From NCBI RefSeq assembly GCF_014648295.1, contig NZ_BMQV01000001.1, positions 310,001-374,000 of the forward strand: a stretch of 64,000 nt of DNA. Reading direction: 5' to 3'. Under the pieces are notes generated by a model. It saw only the letters and a program-made list of their open reading frames with translations. It searched no databases and had not been told where the DNA came from. Positions within the stretch are counted from its first letter, which is position 1. Each line of letters begins with the position of its first letter. Of this stretch, positions 7,296 through 16,668 are shown in pieces. A program made the position numbers and the translations under genes. The DNA is from Shewanella saliphila (lineage in GTDB: Bacteria; Pseudomonadota; Gammaproteobacteria; Enterobacterales; Shewanellaceae).

Positions 7296-7706
7296 ATGTC
7301 ACTTTTACGTTTACTGTTTAATATTGCTTGGTTTGTTTTAGGCGGTTTTGTGATGGGCTTAGCCTGGTGGCTTGCCGGACTCTTATGCTTTATCAGTATT
7401 GTCGGTATCCCATTTGGTCGCGCGTGTTTTGTGATTGGTGAAATGGCATTTTGGCCATTTGGACAAGAAAGCGTTAACCGCAAACATTTAACCGGCCATG
7501 AAGATCTTGGTACCGGTAGCTTAGGCTTAATCGGTAATGTTATTTGGTTTTTATTCTTTGGCATTTGGTTGGCGATTGGTCATTTAGCCCATGCACTGGC
7601 CTGCTTTGTAACGATTATTGGTATCCCATTTGCGATACAGCATATTAAGTTAGCATTGTTAAGCTTAACGCCAATTGGTCAAACAGTGGTAACCAAACCA
7701 GTGTAA
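7296..7706 (+). CDS. yccF: YccF-family inner membrane protein
   Basis: A 136-residue integral membrane protein with two similar halves, each holding a long hydrophobic segment followed by the YccF-type 'IVGIPFG' or 'IIGIPFA' motif. Four membrane-spanning segments are likely. The family's function is unknown. The ATG at 7296 has AAGGA upstream. A terminator follows at 7722-7752, so it is monocistronic. Confidence is high for the family and low for the role. Confidence 0.9.
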   Translation: MSLLRLLFNIAWFVLGGFVMGLAWWLAGLLCFISIVGIPFGRACFVIGEMAFWPFGQESVNRKHLTGHEDLGTGSLGLIGNVIWFLFFGIWLAIGHLAHALACFVTIIGIPFAIQHIKLALLSLTPIGQTVVTKPV

Positions 7707-7721
7707 ACAACCTCTTACCTT

Positions 7722-7752
7722 AAAGCCGATAACAGCATGTTGTCGGCTTTTT
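7722..7752 (+). terminator. Rho-independent terminator after yccF
   Basis: Arms AAAGCCGATAACA / TGTTGTCGGCTTT (one T-G pair) around a 3-base loop, followed by a short T run. Confidence 0.85.
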
Positions 7753-7801
7753 GCTGTATGGATGGTAATATATACCCAATAATAAATATAAAGAGTAATG
7801 C

Positions 7802-8263
7802 ATGAAATATTGGTTAATGAAATCAGAACCCGATGACATCAGTATTGATGATTTACAAAACAGTCCAAATAATACAATGGCTTGGCAAGGCATACGAAAT
7901 TATCAAGCACGTAATTTTATTCGCGATCAAATCAGCCTTGGTGATCAAGTGTTGTTTTACCATTCAAGCTGCAAAGTGCCAGGTGTTGTAGGCATTGCCA
8001 CTGTCGTTAGCCAGCCTAAACTTGATGAAAGTGCATTTGAGCCGCAATCTCGTTACTTTGACCCTAAGTCAGATCCAGGCAAGCCGCGGTGGTGGCAAGT
8101 GGATATTCAATTTACTGCAAAACTGAATCAACTCGTCAGTTTAAAGCAACTCAAAAGTGACCCGGCTTTACTAAACATGGTATTAGTTACCAAAGGTGCA
8201 CGGTTAAGCGTTCAACCTGTCACAGCCGATGAGTTTACTCATATTGTTGCGTTAGGCCAGTGA
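7802..8263 (+). CDS. EVE-domain protein
   Basis: A 153-residue single-domain protein of the EVE fold, related to PUA and YTH domains. Diagnostic features are the start 'YWLMKSEPDD', 'WQGIRNYQARNF', 'GDQVLFYHSS' and 'VDIQF'. EVE domains read modified bases in DNA or RNA; in bacteria stand-alone forms are common, with the ligand usually unknown. It starts at the ATG at 7802 and is followed by a terminator shared with the convergent gene. It is probably a cytoplasmic binder of modified nucleic acid, inferred from the family. Confidence 0.92.
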   Translation: MKYWLMKSEPDDISIDDLQNSPNNTMAWQGIRNYQARNFIRDQISLGDQVLFYHSSCKVPGVVGIATVVSQPKLDESAFEPQSRYFDPKSDPGKPRWWQVDIQFTAKLNQLVSLKQLKSDPALLNMVLVTKGARLSVQPVTADEFTHIVALGQ

Positions 8264-8272
8264 TTTAAGTAC

Positions 8273-8307
8273 AAAAAAGGGTAACTGAATTCAGTCACCC
8301 TTTTTTT
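8273..8307. terminator. Bidirectional terminator
   Basis: A run of A, then GGGTAACTGAATTCAGTCACCC-type arms (GGGT/ACCC and ACTGAATTCAGT), then a run of T. It serves the convergent EVE and AIM24-like genes. Confidence 0.9.
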
Positions 8308-8329
8308 ATGAATAGCGAAAAATGAAAAG

Positions 8330-9118
8330 TTAATTAATCATTCGTCCAATGCCACCTAACACTGAACCCTCACCTTGATCTTTACCACCGGTTGAAGGTG
8401 CATGGGCAATAATACGGTCAGCCATACGAGAAAACGGTAGGCTTTGCAGCCACACAGTGCCATGACCTTGCAGCGTCGCGAGGAATAAACCCTCACCACC
8501 AAATACCATCGACTTAAGTGAGCCAGCACGCTGAATATCATAATCAATGCCTGGGGTAAAACCCACTAAACAACCGGTATCAACCCGTAAGGTTTCACCG
8601 CGTAATTCTTTTTTAATTAAGGTGCCACCAGCATGCACAAATGCCATGCCGTCGCCTTTAAGACTTTGTAAAATAAAGCCTTCACCACCAAAGAATCCCA
8701 CGCCAAGGCGTTTGTTAAACTTCATCGTGACTTGAGTCCCCAGCGCTGCAGCTAAAAAACTGTCTTTCTGGCAAATCAGTTCACCATTATGCTCAGCAAG
8801 ATCAATAGCTAAAACAGTGCCAGGGAAAGGAGCTGAAAATGCGACTTTACGTTTACGGCCACCTTCGTTGGTAAAGTGAGTCATAAAAATCCCCTCACCC
8901 GAAATTGCTCGCTTACCTGCGCCCCACAATTTACCAAAAAAGCCTGATTCAGGTTCAGAACCATCACCCATTTTAGCTTCAAAAGCGATATCTTCTTCTA
9001 GGTATGTCATGGCTCCAGCTTCGGCGACCACAGCTTCATGTGGATCGAGTTCAATTTCAACTAATTGCATACTTGAACCGATAATTTCGTAATCAACTTC
9101 GTGACATGTTCTGGTCAT
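8330..9118 (-). CDS. AIM24 / TIGR00266-family protein
   Basis: A 262-residue protein of the AIM24 family, rich in glycine and beta strands. Typical features are 'EAGAMTYL', 'FMTHFTNEG', '[16 protein letters not shown]' and '[13 protein letters not shown]'. The family forms a double-stranded beta-helix-like fold; its bacterial role is not established. There is no signal peptide. The ATG at 9118 has a clear AGGAG upstream. It is probably transcribed alone and shares its terminator with the EVE gene. Confidence 0.9.
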   Translation of the reverse strand: MTRTCHEVDYEIIGSSMQLVEIELDPHEAVVAEAGAMTYLEEDIAFEAKMGDGSEPESGFFGKLWGAGKRAISGEGIFMTHFTNEGGRKRKVAFSAPFPGTVLAIDLAEHNGELICQKDSFLAAALGTQVTMKFNKRLGVGFFGGEGFILQSLKGDGMAFVHAGGTLIKKELRGETLRVDTGCLVGFTPGIDYDIQRAGSLKSMVFGGEGLFLATLQGHGTVWLQSLPFSRMADRIIAHAPSTGGKDQGEGSVLGGIGRMIN

Positions 9119-9256
9119 TTTTTGCTCCTTAAAAATGAGTGTGGCAGGTTAAGCGTTAGCACGGACGATATTATTGCATTAGGTTAACAAGTTGTTACTT
9201 TCATTCCTATGGAAACTTTGTGACATAATATGTCTCAAAATATTGCAAGCACTTAT

Positions 9257-10183
9257 TTAACCTAAACCTGCACCACTTAATCCTGTTTGTTGCTGTTGAT
9301 ACAAGGCAAATTCTTGCAAGATAAGTTCAGTGAATAATTGCCCTGCTCGGCCTAATGGACGTTCTAACGTTGACACCAATTGCGGGGTAAAACTAAAACG
9401 ATTGCCGCCAACAAAATCAATTGCCGTTAACTCACCATTGGCTAACTCTTCAGTGATTAAAAAATCCGGCATCCATCCAAAACCCAAGCCTTTTAATAAT
9501 GCATTTTTTTTCATAATAAAGCCTGACAGATAAAATACTTTATCGCCACCAAATTGCATTTCATCACGCGCACGTTTACCCGGTGATGAATCTTCGATGG
9601 TCAGCTCAACATGCTGTTGTAGCTCAGGTAAACTAATGCCTTGTCGCTGACTCAGTGGATGTAAACCTGCAGCTACAAGCACACTGGTTATCGTCGGCAA
9701 TGGCATAGGATGATAAGAAGGCCCTGTACGATAATCTTTTACTAGCATCAAATCTGCTTGGTCGCGCTCAAATCGATGTTGCACCCCACCTAAAAACTCC
9801 ATGTTTAACTGAATTTTGGTGGGAATATTATGCTCTGACATCAACTTTAATGCGCTCATGATGGGCTCCATGGGTAACGCACCATCAATCACTAATTCAA
9901 GCTTAGGCTCCCAGCCTTGACTGTAGCGGCTGGCTAAATGTTCTATATTGGCCAAATGCTGCAATAGTCGCTGACCTTCAGCCAAAATGACTTTACCCTC
10001 AGGCGTTAACTCCGCTCGGTAGTTATCGCGATTAAATAAAGTCACCCCTAAATGTTGCTCTAACTTCTTAACCTGGTAGCTCACCGCCGACTGCGCTTTA
10101 TGTAAACGTTCAGAGGCTTTAGAAAAACTACCTTCTTCAACAAGGACTTGCAGAACATTAAACGCATCAATATCAATCCGCAT
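9257..10183 (-). CDS. LysR-family transcriptional regulator
   Basis: A 308-residue LysR regulator. Residues 1-60 form the winged helix-turn-helix ('FSKASERLHKAQSAVSYQVKKLE'-type pattern, with 'LFNRD' next), and the rest is a substrate-binding co-inducer domain. The ATG at 10183 has AGGAG upstream. It is divergent from hmgA-hpd across 218 bases, so it is the obvious candidate regulator of tyrosine or homogentisate breakdown. That link is inferred from position only; the inducer is unknown. Confidence 0.92.
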   Translation of the reverse strand: MRIDIDAFNVLQVLVEEGSFSKASERLHKAQSAVSYQVKKLEQHLGVTLFNRDNYRAELTPEGKVILAEGQRLLQHLANIEHLASRYSQGWEPKLELVIDGALPMEPIMSALKLMSEHNIPTKIQLNMEFLGGVQHRFERDQADLMLVKDYRTGPSYHPMPLPTITSVLVAAGLHPLSQRQGISLPELQQHVELTIEDSSPGKRARDEMQFGGDKVFYLSGFIMKKNALLKGLGFGWMPDFLITEELANGELTAIDFVGGNRFSFTPQLVSTLERPLGRAGQLFTELILQEFALYQQQQTGLSGAGLG

Positions 10184-10232
10184 ACCCGCTCCTGTGTCTT
10201 GTTATCAATACACTTATGTAAAGCAAACAAGA

Positions 10233-10251
10233 CAATCTAATAATTTGATTG
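10233..10251. promoter_or_regulatory. Possible LysR box
   Basis: Inverted repeat CAATC-N9-GATTG in the divergent promoter region between the LysR gene and hmgA. Size and position suit a LysR-type operator, but it is short and A/T-rich and could be chance. Confidence 0.35.
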
Positions 10252-10401
10252 AGATAAGTGATTTATTATTCTTTTTTTTGTGGATCTTTACCACTAAATT
10301 GTTAATAAGATCACATATTGGTTTGCCCAGTGCGATTAGGCCATAACAATAATGAACAATCAGCCACGTCACATGCTGTTGATTAGCCAGAGGACAATCA
10401 A

Positions 10402-11562
10402 ATGCCATTCTATGTTAAACAAGGTCAAGTGCCGCCAAAGCGTCACATTGCTTTCGAAAAAGAAAATGGTGAACTTTACCGTGAAGAGTTGTTCTCCACT
10501 CACGGGTTTTCAAATATTTATTCCAATAAATATCATCATAATATGCCCACCAAAGCGATTGATGTTAAACCATACGCGTTAAGTCATGGCGAACAATGGC
10601 AAGACCCATTAATTCAAAACTACAAGCTCGATTCACGTCAGGCTGATTGCCAAGGCAATTTTTTTAGCGCACGTAATAAAATCTTTTTTAATAACGATGT
10701 CGCCATGTATACCGCTAAGGTCACTGAGCCAACAAATGAGTTTTACCGCAACGCGTATGCAGATGAGGTGGTCTTTATTCATGAAGGCGAAGGTCAGCTA
10801 TTAAGCGAATACGGCGTTATTAACACCAAAAAATGGGATTACCTGATCATCCCGCGCGGAACCACTTACCAATTAACCTTTAACGATTATCAAAATGTAC
10901 GCTTGTTTGTGATTGAATCGTCGTCAATGGTTGAAGTACCAAAACACTTTAGAAATGAATATGGCCAAATGCTCGAGTCGGCGCCGTATTGTGAACGCGA
11001 TATTCGCACCCCAACCTTAACCGATGCAGTGGTTGAAAAAGGCGAATTTGCCTTAGTGTGTAAATTTGGCGAGCGCTACCAGCAAATGATGTTGCAATGG
11101 CATCCATTCGATTTAGTCGGTTGGGACGGTTGTGTGTATCCCTGGGCGTTTAATATTACTGAATACGCCCCTAAAGTTGGCCAGATCCATTTACCGCCAT
11201 CTGAACATTTAGTCTTTAGTGCGCACAACTTTGTTATTTGCAATTTTGTGCCACGCCCTTATGACTTTCACCCCAAGTCTATACCTGCACCTTATTACCA
11301 CAACAATATCGACAGTGACGAAGTGCTTTATTACGTCGACGGCGACTTTATGAGCCGCACCGGGATTGAAGCTGGCTACATGACGTTACATCAAAAAGGG
11401 GTGCCACACGGTCCTCAACCTGGGCGCACAGAAGCATCGATAGGCAAAACAGAAACATACGAATACGCAGTGATGGTCGATACATTCGCCCCACTCAATT
11501 TAACCACTCATGTGCAACATTGCATGAGTGCTGACTACAACCGTTCTTGGTTAGAAAACTAA
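10402..11562 (+). CDS. hmgA: Homogentisate 1,2-dioxygenase
   Basis: A 386-residue cupin-fold iron(II) dioxygenase that opens the ring of homogentisate to 4-maleylacetoacetate in tyrosine and phenylalanine breakdown. The C-terminal metal site is visible: His in 'YYHNN', Glu in 'SDEVLYY' and His in 'GVPHGPQPG'. The start 'MPFYVKQGQVPPKRH' is typical of the family. It is followed after 69 bases by hpd, giving two successive steps of the same route. No maleylacetoacetate isomerase or fumarylacetoacetase gene is in the window. If this step were weak or lost, homogentisate would accumulate and oxidise to pyomelanin, as known in several Shewanella. Confidence 0.95.
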   Translation: MPFYVKQGQVPPKRHIAFEKENGELYREELFSTHGFSNIYSNKYHHNMPTKAIDVKPYALSHGEQWQDPLIQNYKLDSRQADCQGNFFSARNKIFFNNDVAMYTAKVTEPTNEFYRNAYADEVVFIHEGEGQLLSEYGVINTKKWDYLIIPRGTTYQLTFNDYQNVRLFVIESSSMVEVPKHFRNEYGQMLESAPYCERDIRTPTLTDAVVEKGEFALVCKFGERYQQMMLQWHPFDLVGWDGCVYPWAFNITEYAPKVGQIHLPPSEHLVFSAHNFVICNFVPRPYDFHPKSIPAPYYHNNIDSDEVLYYVDGDFMSRTGIEAGYMTLHQKGVPHGPQPGRTEASIGKTETYEYAVMVDTFAPLNLTTHVQHCMSADYNRSWLEN

Positions 11563-11631
11563 GATGTAATTTAACTAACCCAAGTCACCCAAGAGTGATG
11601 GCGTGTTGACAGAAAAATAAAGGAAAACAAA

Positions 11632-12672
11632 ATGGCTAGCGAACTGAATCCACTGGGACTTTTAGGCATCGAATTTACTGAATTTGCCAGCCCAGATACC
11701 GAATATATGCACCAGGTCTTTATTGATTTTGGTTTTTCGATGTTAAAAAAAGCCAAAAACAACGACATCGTTTATTACCAACAAAACGACATTAACTTTT
11801 TACTCAATAAAAGCCGTAGTGGTTTTTCAGCTGAATTTGCTAAATCACACGGGCCAGCTATTTGTTCAATGGGCTGGCGCGTTGAAGACGCAGAGTTTGC
11901 TTATAATGAAGCCGTTATTCGCGGCGCAAAACCCGCTACCGAGGCCAGTAAAGACATGCCTTATCCCGCCATTTACGGTATTGGCGACAGCTTAATTTAT
12001 TTTATCGATACCTTTGGTGAAGATAACAATATTTATCAAACCGATTTTGTCGATTTAGAGCAACCCATTGTGACTCCAGAAAAAGGCTTTATGGAAGTCG
12101 ACCACTTAACCAATAATGTCTACAAAGGCACCATGGAAAAATGGGCCAACTTTTATAAAGATATCTTTGGCTTTACCGAAGTGCGTTATTTTGACATTAG
12201 TGGTGCACAAACGGCATTAGTCTCTTACGCCTTACGTTCACCCGATGGCAGTTTTTGTATCCCAATCAATGAAGGGAAAGGCAATAACAACAACCAAATT
12301 GATGAATACTTAGGTGAATATAACGGCCCTGGGGTACAACATTTAGCCTTTAGAAGCCGTGATATTGTGGCGTCTTTAGATGCAATGGAAGGCACGTCAA
12401 TCCAAACGTTAGATATTATTCCTGAATATTACGACACCATTTTTGAAAAGTTACCGCAAGTCACTGAAGATCAAGATCGTATTAAGCATCACCAAATTTT
12501 GGTTGATGGCGATGATGATGGTTATTTACTGCAAATTTTCACCAAAAACCTATTTGGGCCTATTTTTATTGAAATCATTCAACGTAAAAATAACTTAGGC
12601 TTTGGTGAAGGTAATTTTAAAGCGTTATTTGAATCAATTGAACGCGACCAAATGAAACGCGGCGTGCTGTAA
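11632..12672 (+). CDS. hpd: 4-Hydroxyphenylpyruvate dioxygenase
   Basis: A 346-residue iron(II) dioxygenase converting 4-hydroxyphenylpyruvate to homogentisate. It has two vicinal-oxygen-chelate domains; the iron ligands are in the C-terminal one: His in 'VDHLTNN', His in 'VQHLAFRS' and Glu in 'FIEIIQRK'. The ATG at 11632 has AAGGA 7 bases upstream. It lies downstream of hmgA in the reverse of the metabolic order and is followed by a terminator, so the two genes probably form one operon. The length is normal for bacterial Hpd (known as MelA in Shewanella colwelliana). Confidence 0.95.
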   Translation: MASELNPLGLLGIEFTEFASPDTEYMHQVFIDFGFSMLKKAKNNDIVYYQQNDINFLLNKSRSGFSAEFAKSHGPAICSMGWRVEDAEFAYNEAVIRGAKPATEASKDMPYPAIYGIGDSLIYFIDTFGEDNNIYQTDFVDLEQPIVTPEKGFMEVDHLTNNVYKGTMEKWANFYKDIFGFTEVRYFDISGAQTALVSYALRSPDGSFCIPINEGKGNNNNQIDEYLGEYNGPGVQHLAFRSRDIVASLDAMEGTSIQTLDIIPEYYDTIFEKLPQVTEDQDRIKHHQILVDGDDDGYLLQIFTKNLFGPIFIEIIQRKNNLGFGEGNFKALFESIERDQMKRGVL

Positions 12673-12695
12673 CCAATCGGTATAATTTGATACAT

Positions 12696-12720
12696 AAAAA
12701 CCAGCAATTTGCTGGTTTTT
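12696..12720 (+). terminator. Terminator after hpd
   Basis: AAAAACCAGCA-ATT-TGCTGGTTTTT, with the T tract as part of the arm. The stem is nearly identical to that after fur. Confidence 0.88.
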
Positions 12721-12773
12721 ATCATTTTAGGCCATTACACTTGGCCACATTCTGTTATTGATAATTGACGCCA

Positions 12774-13391
12774 ATGCCTGATTACACCGTACTTGCTGTG
12801 TTTATTCCTACCTTCTTTTTTGTCTCCATCACCCCAGGTATGTGCATGACCTTAGCCATGACTCTGGGCATGAGCGTTGGCGTACGTAAAACCTTATGGA
12901 TGATGCTAGGTGAGCTGGTCGGAGTGGCATTAGTGGCCATTGCAGCCGTACTGGGCGTAGCCAGTATTATGCTGAATTACCCACAGGTATTTGATTTACT
13001 TAAATGGCTGGGTGGCGGTTATTTAGTGTATATCGGCATTAATATGTGGCGCGCCAAAGGTAAAATGGCGGTTATCGACAGTGCCCAAGTCAACACCCGC
13101 CGAGCAAGCTTAATCAGCCAAGGATTTATTACCGCCATTGCCAATCCTAAAGGCTGGGCGTTTATGATTTCGTTACTTCCGCCGTTTATCAATGTCGACA
13201 GTCCTGTTGGCCCACAGCTTGGTGTGTTGCTGGGTATTATTATGATAACCGAAAGTGTGTCGATGTTGGCCTATGCCAGCGGCGGCAAAAGCTTACGTTT
13301 GTTTTTAAGCCGTGGCGATAATATCCGCTGGATGAACCGTATCGCCGGCAGCTTAATGATGCTTGTAGGTGTGTGGCTCGCACTGGATTAA
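12774..13391 (+). CDS. LysE-family amino acid exporter
   Basis: A 205-residue inner membrane protein of the LysE/RhtB translocator family. It has about six hydrophobic segments and the typical N-terminal 'SITPGMCMTLAMTLGM' and 'WLGGGYLVYIGINMWR' blocks. Members export amino acids or related metabolites; the substrate here is unknown. The start is uncertain because no strong ribosome binding site is seen; the ATG at 12774 is preferred over the TTG at 12765. It is separated from hpd by a terminator, so a role in tyrosine metabolism is not indicated. Confidence 0.88.
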   Translation: MPDYTVLAVFIPTFFFVSITPGMCMTLAMTLGMSVGVRKTLWMMLGELVGVALVAIAAVLGVASIMLNYPQVFDLLKWLGGGYLVYIGINMWRAKGKMAVIDSAQVNTRRASLISQGFITAIANPKGWAFMISLLPPFINVDSPVGPQLGVLLGIIMITESVSMLAYASGGKSLRLFLSRGDNIRWMNRIAGSLMMLVGVWLALD

Positions 13392-13407
13392 CACCCAAAA
13401 AACGAGA

Positions 13408-14583
13408 TTAATTACTGGTTTTATAGGGTAACAGTTGCGTCATTTGCTCAATATACAATTTAATATGTGCTTGCTCTTGCTGACAAAAATTTTCAATGGC
13501 ATCACTAAATGCAGGGTGGTCAATCACATGGCTTGAATAAGTCGCTACCGGATAAAAACCTCTTGCCACTTTATGTTCACCTTGCGCGCCCGCGTCAAAC
13601 ACATGTAACTGATTGGCGATCGCATATTCGATGCCTTGATAATAACAGGCTTCAAAATGCAAACCATCGTAATCGCTCAACGCCCCCCAGTAACGACCGT
13701 ATAAATGTGTGTTGGAAACAAAGTATAGCGCCGACGCCACCAACTCATCTTGTGCATTGTGAATCATTAATAACCTGATTGACTCTCCCATCGTTTGCGC
13801 AATTAACTTAAAAAATGCCGCAGATAAATACCCTTGGTGACCAGAGCGCTTAAGGTAAGTCTGTTGGTAACAGCGAACAAAACCTTGCCATTGCTCGTCG
13901 GTGGCGTCATCGCCATTCACAAAGGTAAAACGCAGTTGCGCTTTTTGTATTTGTGCACGCTCTTTGGTGATATTTTTACGTTTTCTTGAGCTCATGCTAG
14001 TTAAAAAATCGTTAAAGTCCACATAGTGATTATTGCGCCAATGAAACTGGCAACCATGACGCACAATGATGCCAGTATTTGCCCACAGAGTATGTTCGGC
14101 TTTATGACTAAATAACCCATGCCAAGAAGACCATTGCCGCTCGCTTAATTGCTGCTTTATTACTGTGATGATTTCTGAAGTGACGTGCTGCTTGTCGATA
14201 TCGCTTAATGAAGGCAAAAAGCCAATACGTGCACCCGTTGTTGGCGTAAAAGGAATACTGCTCACCAGTTTGGGATAGTAATCTAATTGATTACGTTCAT
14301 AAGCCTCGGCCCACGCCCAATCAAACACATACTCTCCCCAGGAGTGGGTTTTAATGTACAAAGGCATTAACGCCACAATCGTATCACCTTGAGTGACCAC
14401 AAGATGATGCGGCTGCCAGCCGGTTTTATGGCTCACACATTGGCTTAACTCTAAAGCGGATAAATATTCATGACGCGTAAAGGGTTGACTAGCATCAAAA
14501 TATTCATTCCATTGTCTTTTTGTTATTTCACTAATAGTATTAGTAAATCTGAATTGATAAACTAGTGCCTCGTTATTTTCCAC
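13408..14583 (-). CDS. FemAB/GNAT-like protein (PF04339 type)
   Basis: A 391-residue cytoplasmic protein with a double GNAT-like (FemAB-like) fold. Recognisable blocks are 'RHEYLSALE', 'LMPLYIKTHSWGEYVFDWAWA', 'KRKNITKERAQ' and 'HFEACYYQGIEYAI', with 'FDAGAQGEHK' near the end. This family is often called peptidogalycan biosynthesis/recognition protein, but the reaction has not been shown. It is convergent with the LysE gene, 16 bases apart, and divergent from ggt. A role in acyl or aminoacyl transfer is inferred from the fold. Confidence 0.85.
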   Translation of the reverse strand: MENNEALVYQFRFTNTISEITKRQWNEYFDASQPFTRHEYLSALELSQCVSHKTGWQPHHLVVTQGDTIVALMPLYIKTHSWGEYVFDWAWAEAYERNQLDYYPKLVSSIPFTPTTGARIGFLPSLSDIDKQHVTSEIITVIKQQLSERQWSSWHGLFSHKAEHTLWANTGIIVRHGCQFHWRNNHYVDFNDFLTSMSSRKRKNITKERAQIQKAQLRFTFVNGDDATDEQWQGFVRCYQQTYLKRSGHQGYLSAAFFKLIAQTMGESIRLLMIHNAQDELVASALYFVSNTHLYGRYWGALSDYDGLHFEACYYQGIEYAIANQLHVFDAGAQGEHKVARGFYPVATYSSHVIDHPAFSDAIENFCQQEQAHIKLYIEQMTQLLPYKTSN

Positions 14584-14696
14584 CGATACCTACCCGTTAA
14601 TGCTTAAATAAATTGGTTTAAATTCTCATACCAATTGTCATAGTCATGTGGCATGTTCTACAACTTAATCAAATAAATCAACACCAAGGAATGATC

Positions 14697-16448
14697 GTGA
14701 AACGACTCCCTAAATTGAAACCCTTATTACTTAGCGCAGCATTATCTGTCACCTTGTGCTACCCCGTTTTAAATAGTACGCCTTCTTATGCTAATGAAAC
14801 CTCTATTTTCAGCGAAATGGCAACCGCCCAGCCAATTTATGCCAAACATGGCATGGTCTCAAGCCAAGAGGCTATCGCCAGTCAAATTGGTGTTGATATT
14901 TTAAAGCAAGGCGGTAACGCTGTTGATGCCGCTGTTGCAGTTGGTTATGCCCTCGCAGTCACCTTACCACGAGCAGGTAACATTGGTGGCGGCGGTTTTA
15001 TGTTAGTGCATTTAGCCGAACAAAATAAAACCATCGCCATAGATTACCGTGAAACAGCCCCTAGCAAAGCTCATAAAGACATCTTTTTAGATGAACAAGG
15101 TAACGCCGTTGATAAACTGAGCCGTGAACATGGTTTAGCCGTGGGTGTACCTGGTACCGTGATGGGGATGGAACTTGCTAGACAAAAATACGGCACGATG
15201 AGTTTAAAACAAGTCATCGCACCAGCGATAAAGTTAGCTAAAGATGGCATTGTCGTCACTTCTGATTTATCGAATTCATTAAGTGGCTTAAAATCGCGTA
15301 TTTCACAATGGCCAAGTTCAGCTGAAATTTTCTTCCATGCTGATGGCAGTGACTATCAAGTTGATGAAATTTTAAAGCAGCCAGAGCTTGCGCATTCGTT
15401 ATCACTCATTGCCAAAAAAGGTACTGACGGTTTTTACCAAGGTGAAACGGCAAAGAAAATCGTCGCGGCAGTAAAAGAAGCTGGCGGGGTAATGAGTTTA
15501 CAAGATTTAGCCAATTACAAAGTGGTTGAACGTGAGCCTGTTCGCGGTAATTATCGAGGTTACGAAATCGTCTCTATGCCACCACCGTCGTCAGGTGGGA
15601 TCCACATTATTGAAATGCTCAATGTGCTCGAAAAGTTTCCTATCGATCAATTAGGCCACAATACAGCCAATACACTGCACCTAATGGCTGAAACCATGAA
15701 GTACGCCTATGCCGATCGCAGCGAGTTTTTGGGTGACCCTGATTTTGTCAGCATTCCGGTGGCGCAATTAACTAGTCGTGAATACGCCGACACCATTGCC
15801 AATAAAATCGCAATCAATAAAACTACCCCAAGCAGTGAAATCAAACCGGGTAAAATTGCTGGGTATGAGAGCGATCAAACCACCCACTATTCTGTTGTTG
15901 ATCAATGGGGTAATGCTGTAGCTAACACTTATACCCTTAACTTTAGCTATGGCTCTGGATTAGTGGCTAAAGGCACCGGGATTCTATTAAACAATGAAAT
16001 GGACGACTTTTCAGTTAAACCGGGAACCCCAAATGGTTATGGTTTAATTGGTGGTGACGCTAATGCAGTGCAAGGCAATAAACGCCCATTAAGTTCAATG
16101 AGCCCAACCATTGTGATGAAAGACGGTAAACCCTTTATCGTCACAGGCAGCCCAGGCGGCTCGCGCATTATCAACATCACCTTACAGATCATCATGAATG
16201 TGATTGACCATAAGTTGAATATTGCCGAAGCTACAGCTGCGGCACGTATTCATCATCAGTGGCAGCCAGACTTTATTTGGGCTGAGCATACGTTAAACCG
16301 CGATACCATTTCACTGCTTGAAGCAAAAGGCCATCAAGTTAAAACCCAGCAATCGATTGGTAGCACTCAATCGATTATGGTGACTGAGCAAGGTATTTTT
16401 GGGGCGTCAGACCCTAGACGTGCAGGCTCTGCAGCAATAGGGCATTAA
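14697..16448 (+). CDS. ggt: Gamma-glutamyltransferase
   Basis: A 583-residue periplasmic enzyme that cleaves or transfers the gamma-glutamyl group of glutathione. A signal peptide ends near 'SYA-NE'. The precursor self-cleaves before Thr396 in 'QTTHYSVVD', giving large and small subunits. Other family blocks include 'GGNAVDAAVAVGYAL', 'LLNNEMDDFS', 'PLSSMSPTIV' and 'TGSPGGSRII'. The start is chosen as GTG at 14697 because AAGGA at 14686-14690 is 6 bases upstream; the ATG at 14691 would touch that site. A terminator follows. Confidence 0.95.
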   Translation: MKRLPKLKPLLLSAALSVTLCYPVLNSTPSYANETSIFSEMATAQPIYAKHGMVSSQEAIASQIGVDILKQGGNAVDAAVAVGYALAVTLPRAGNIGGGGFMLVHLAEQNKTIAIDYRETAPSKAHKDIFLDEQGNAVDKLSREHGLAVGVPGTVMGMELARQKYGTMSLKQVIAPAIKLAKDGIVVTSDLSNSLSGLKSRISQWPSSAEIFFHADGSDYQVDEILKQPELAHSLSLIAKKGTDGFYQGETAKKIVAAVKEAGGVMSLQDLANYKVVEREPVRGNYRGYEIVSMPPPSSGGIHIIEMLNVLEKFPIDQLGHNTANTLHLMAETMKYAYADRSEFLGDPDFVSIPVAQLTSREYADTIANKIAINKTTPSSEIKPGKIAGYESDQTTHYSVVDQWGNAVANTYTLNFSYGSGLVAKGTGILLNNEMDDFSVKPGTPNGYGLIGGDANAVQGNKRPLSSMSPTIVMKDGKPFIVTGSPGGSRIINITLQIIMNVIDHKLNIAEATAAARIHHQWQPDFIWAEHTLNRDTISLLEAKGHQVKTQQSIGSTQSIMVTEQGIFGASDPRRAGSAAIGH

Positions 16449-16490
16449 TGATGCAATTAATGTTATAAAGATCTACAAATCGTCCAAATA

Positions 16491-16517
16491 AAACCGAGCA
16501 ACCAAAATTGCTCGGTT
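16491..16517 (+). terminator. Terminator after ggt
   Basis: Arms AAACCGAGCAA / TTGCTCGGTTT with a 6-base loop followed by more T. Confidence 0.9.
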
Positions 16518-16668
16518 TTTTTGTTACAAACTAATCAACATCTTTACATCTATATTCATCATCTTCACGTCTAAATAAGTAGAATGTTGTCGGTAAAACC
16601 AAAATGAACACGACTCACATTTTATTGCTCATTATTGAGGATAGAAAACCTAATCAAGAGGACACCTT

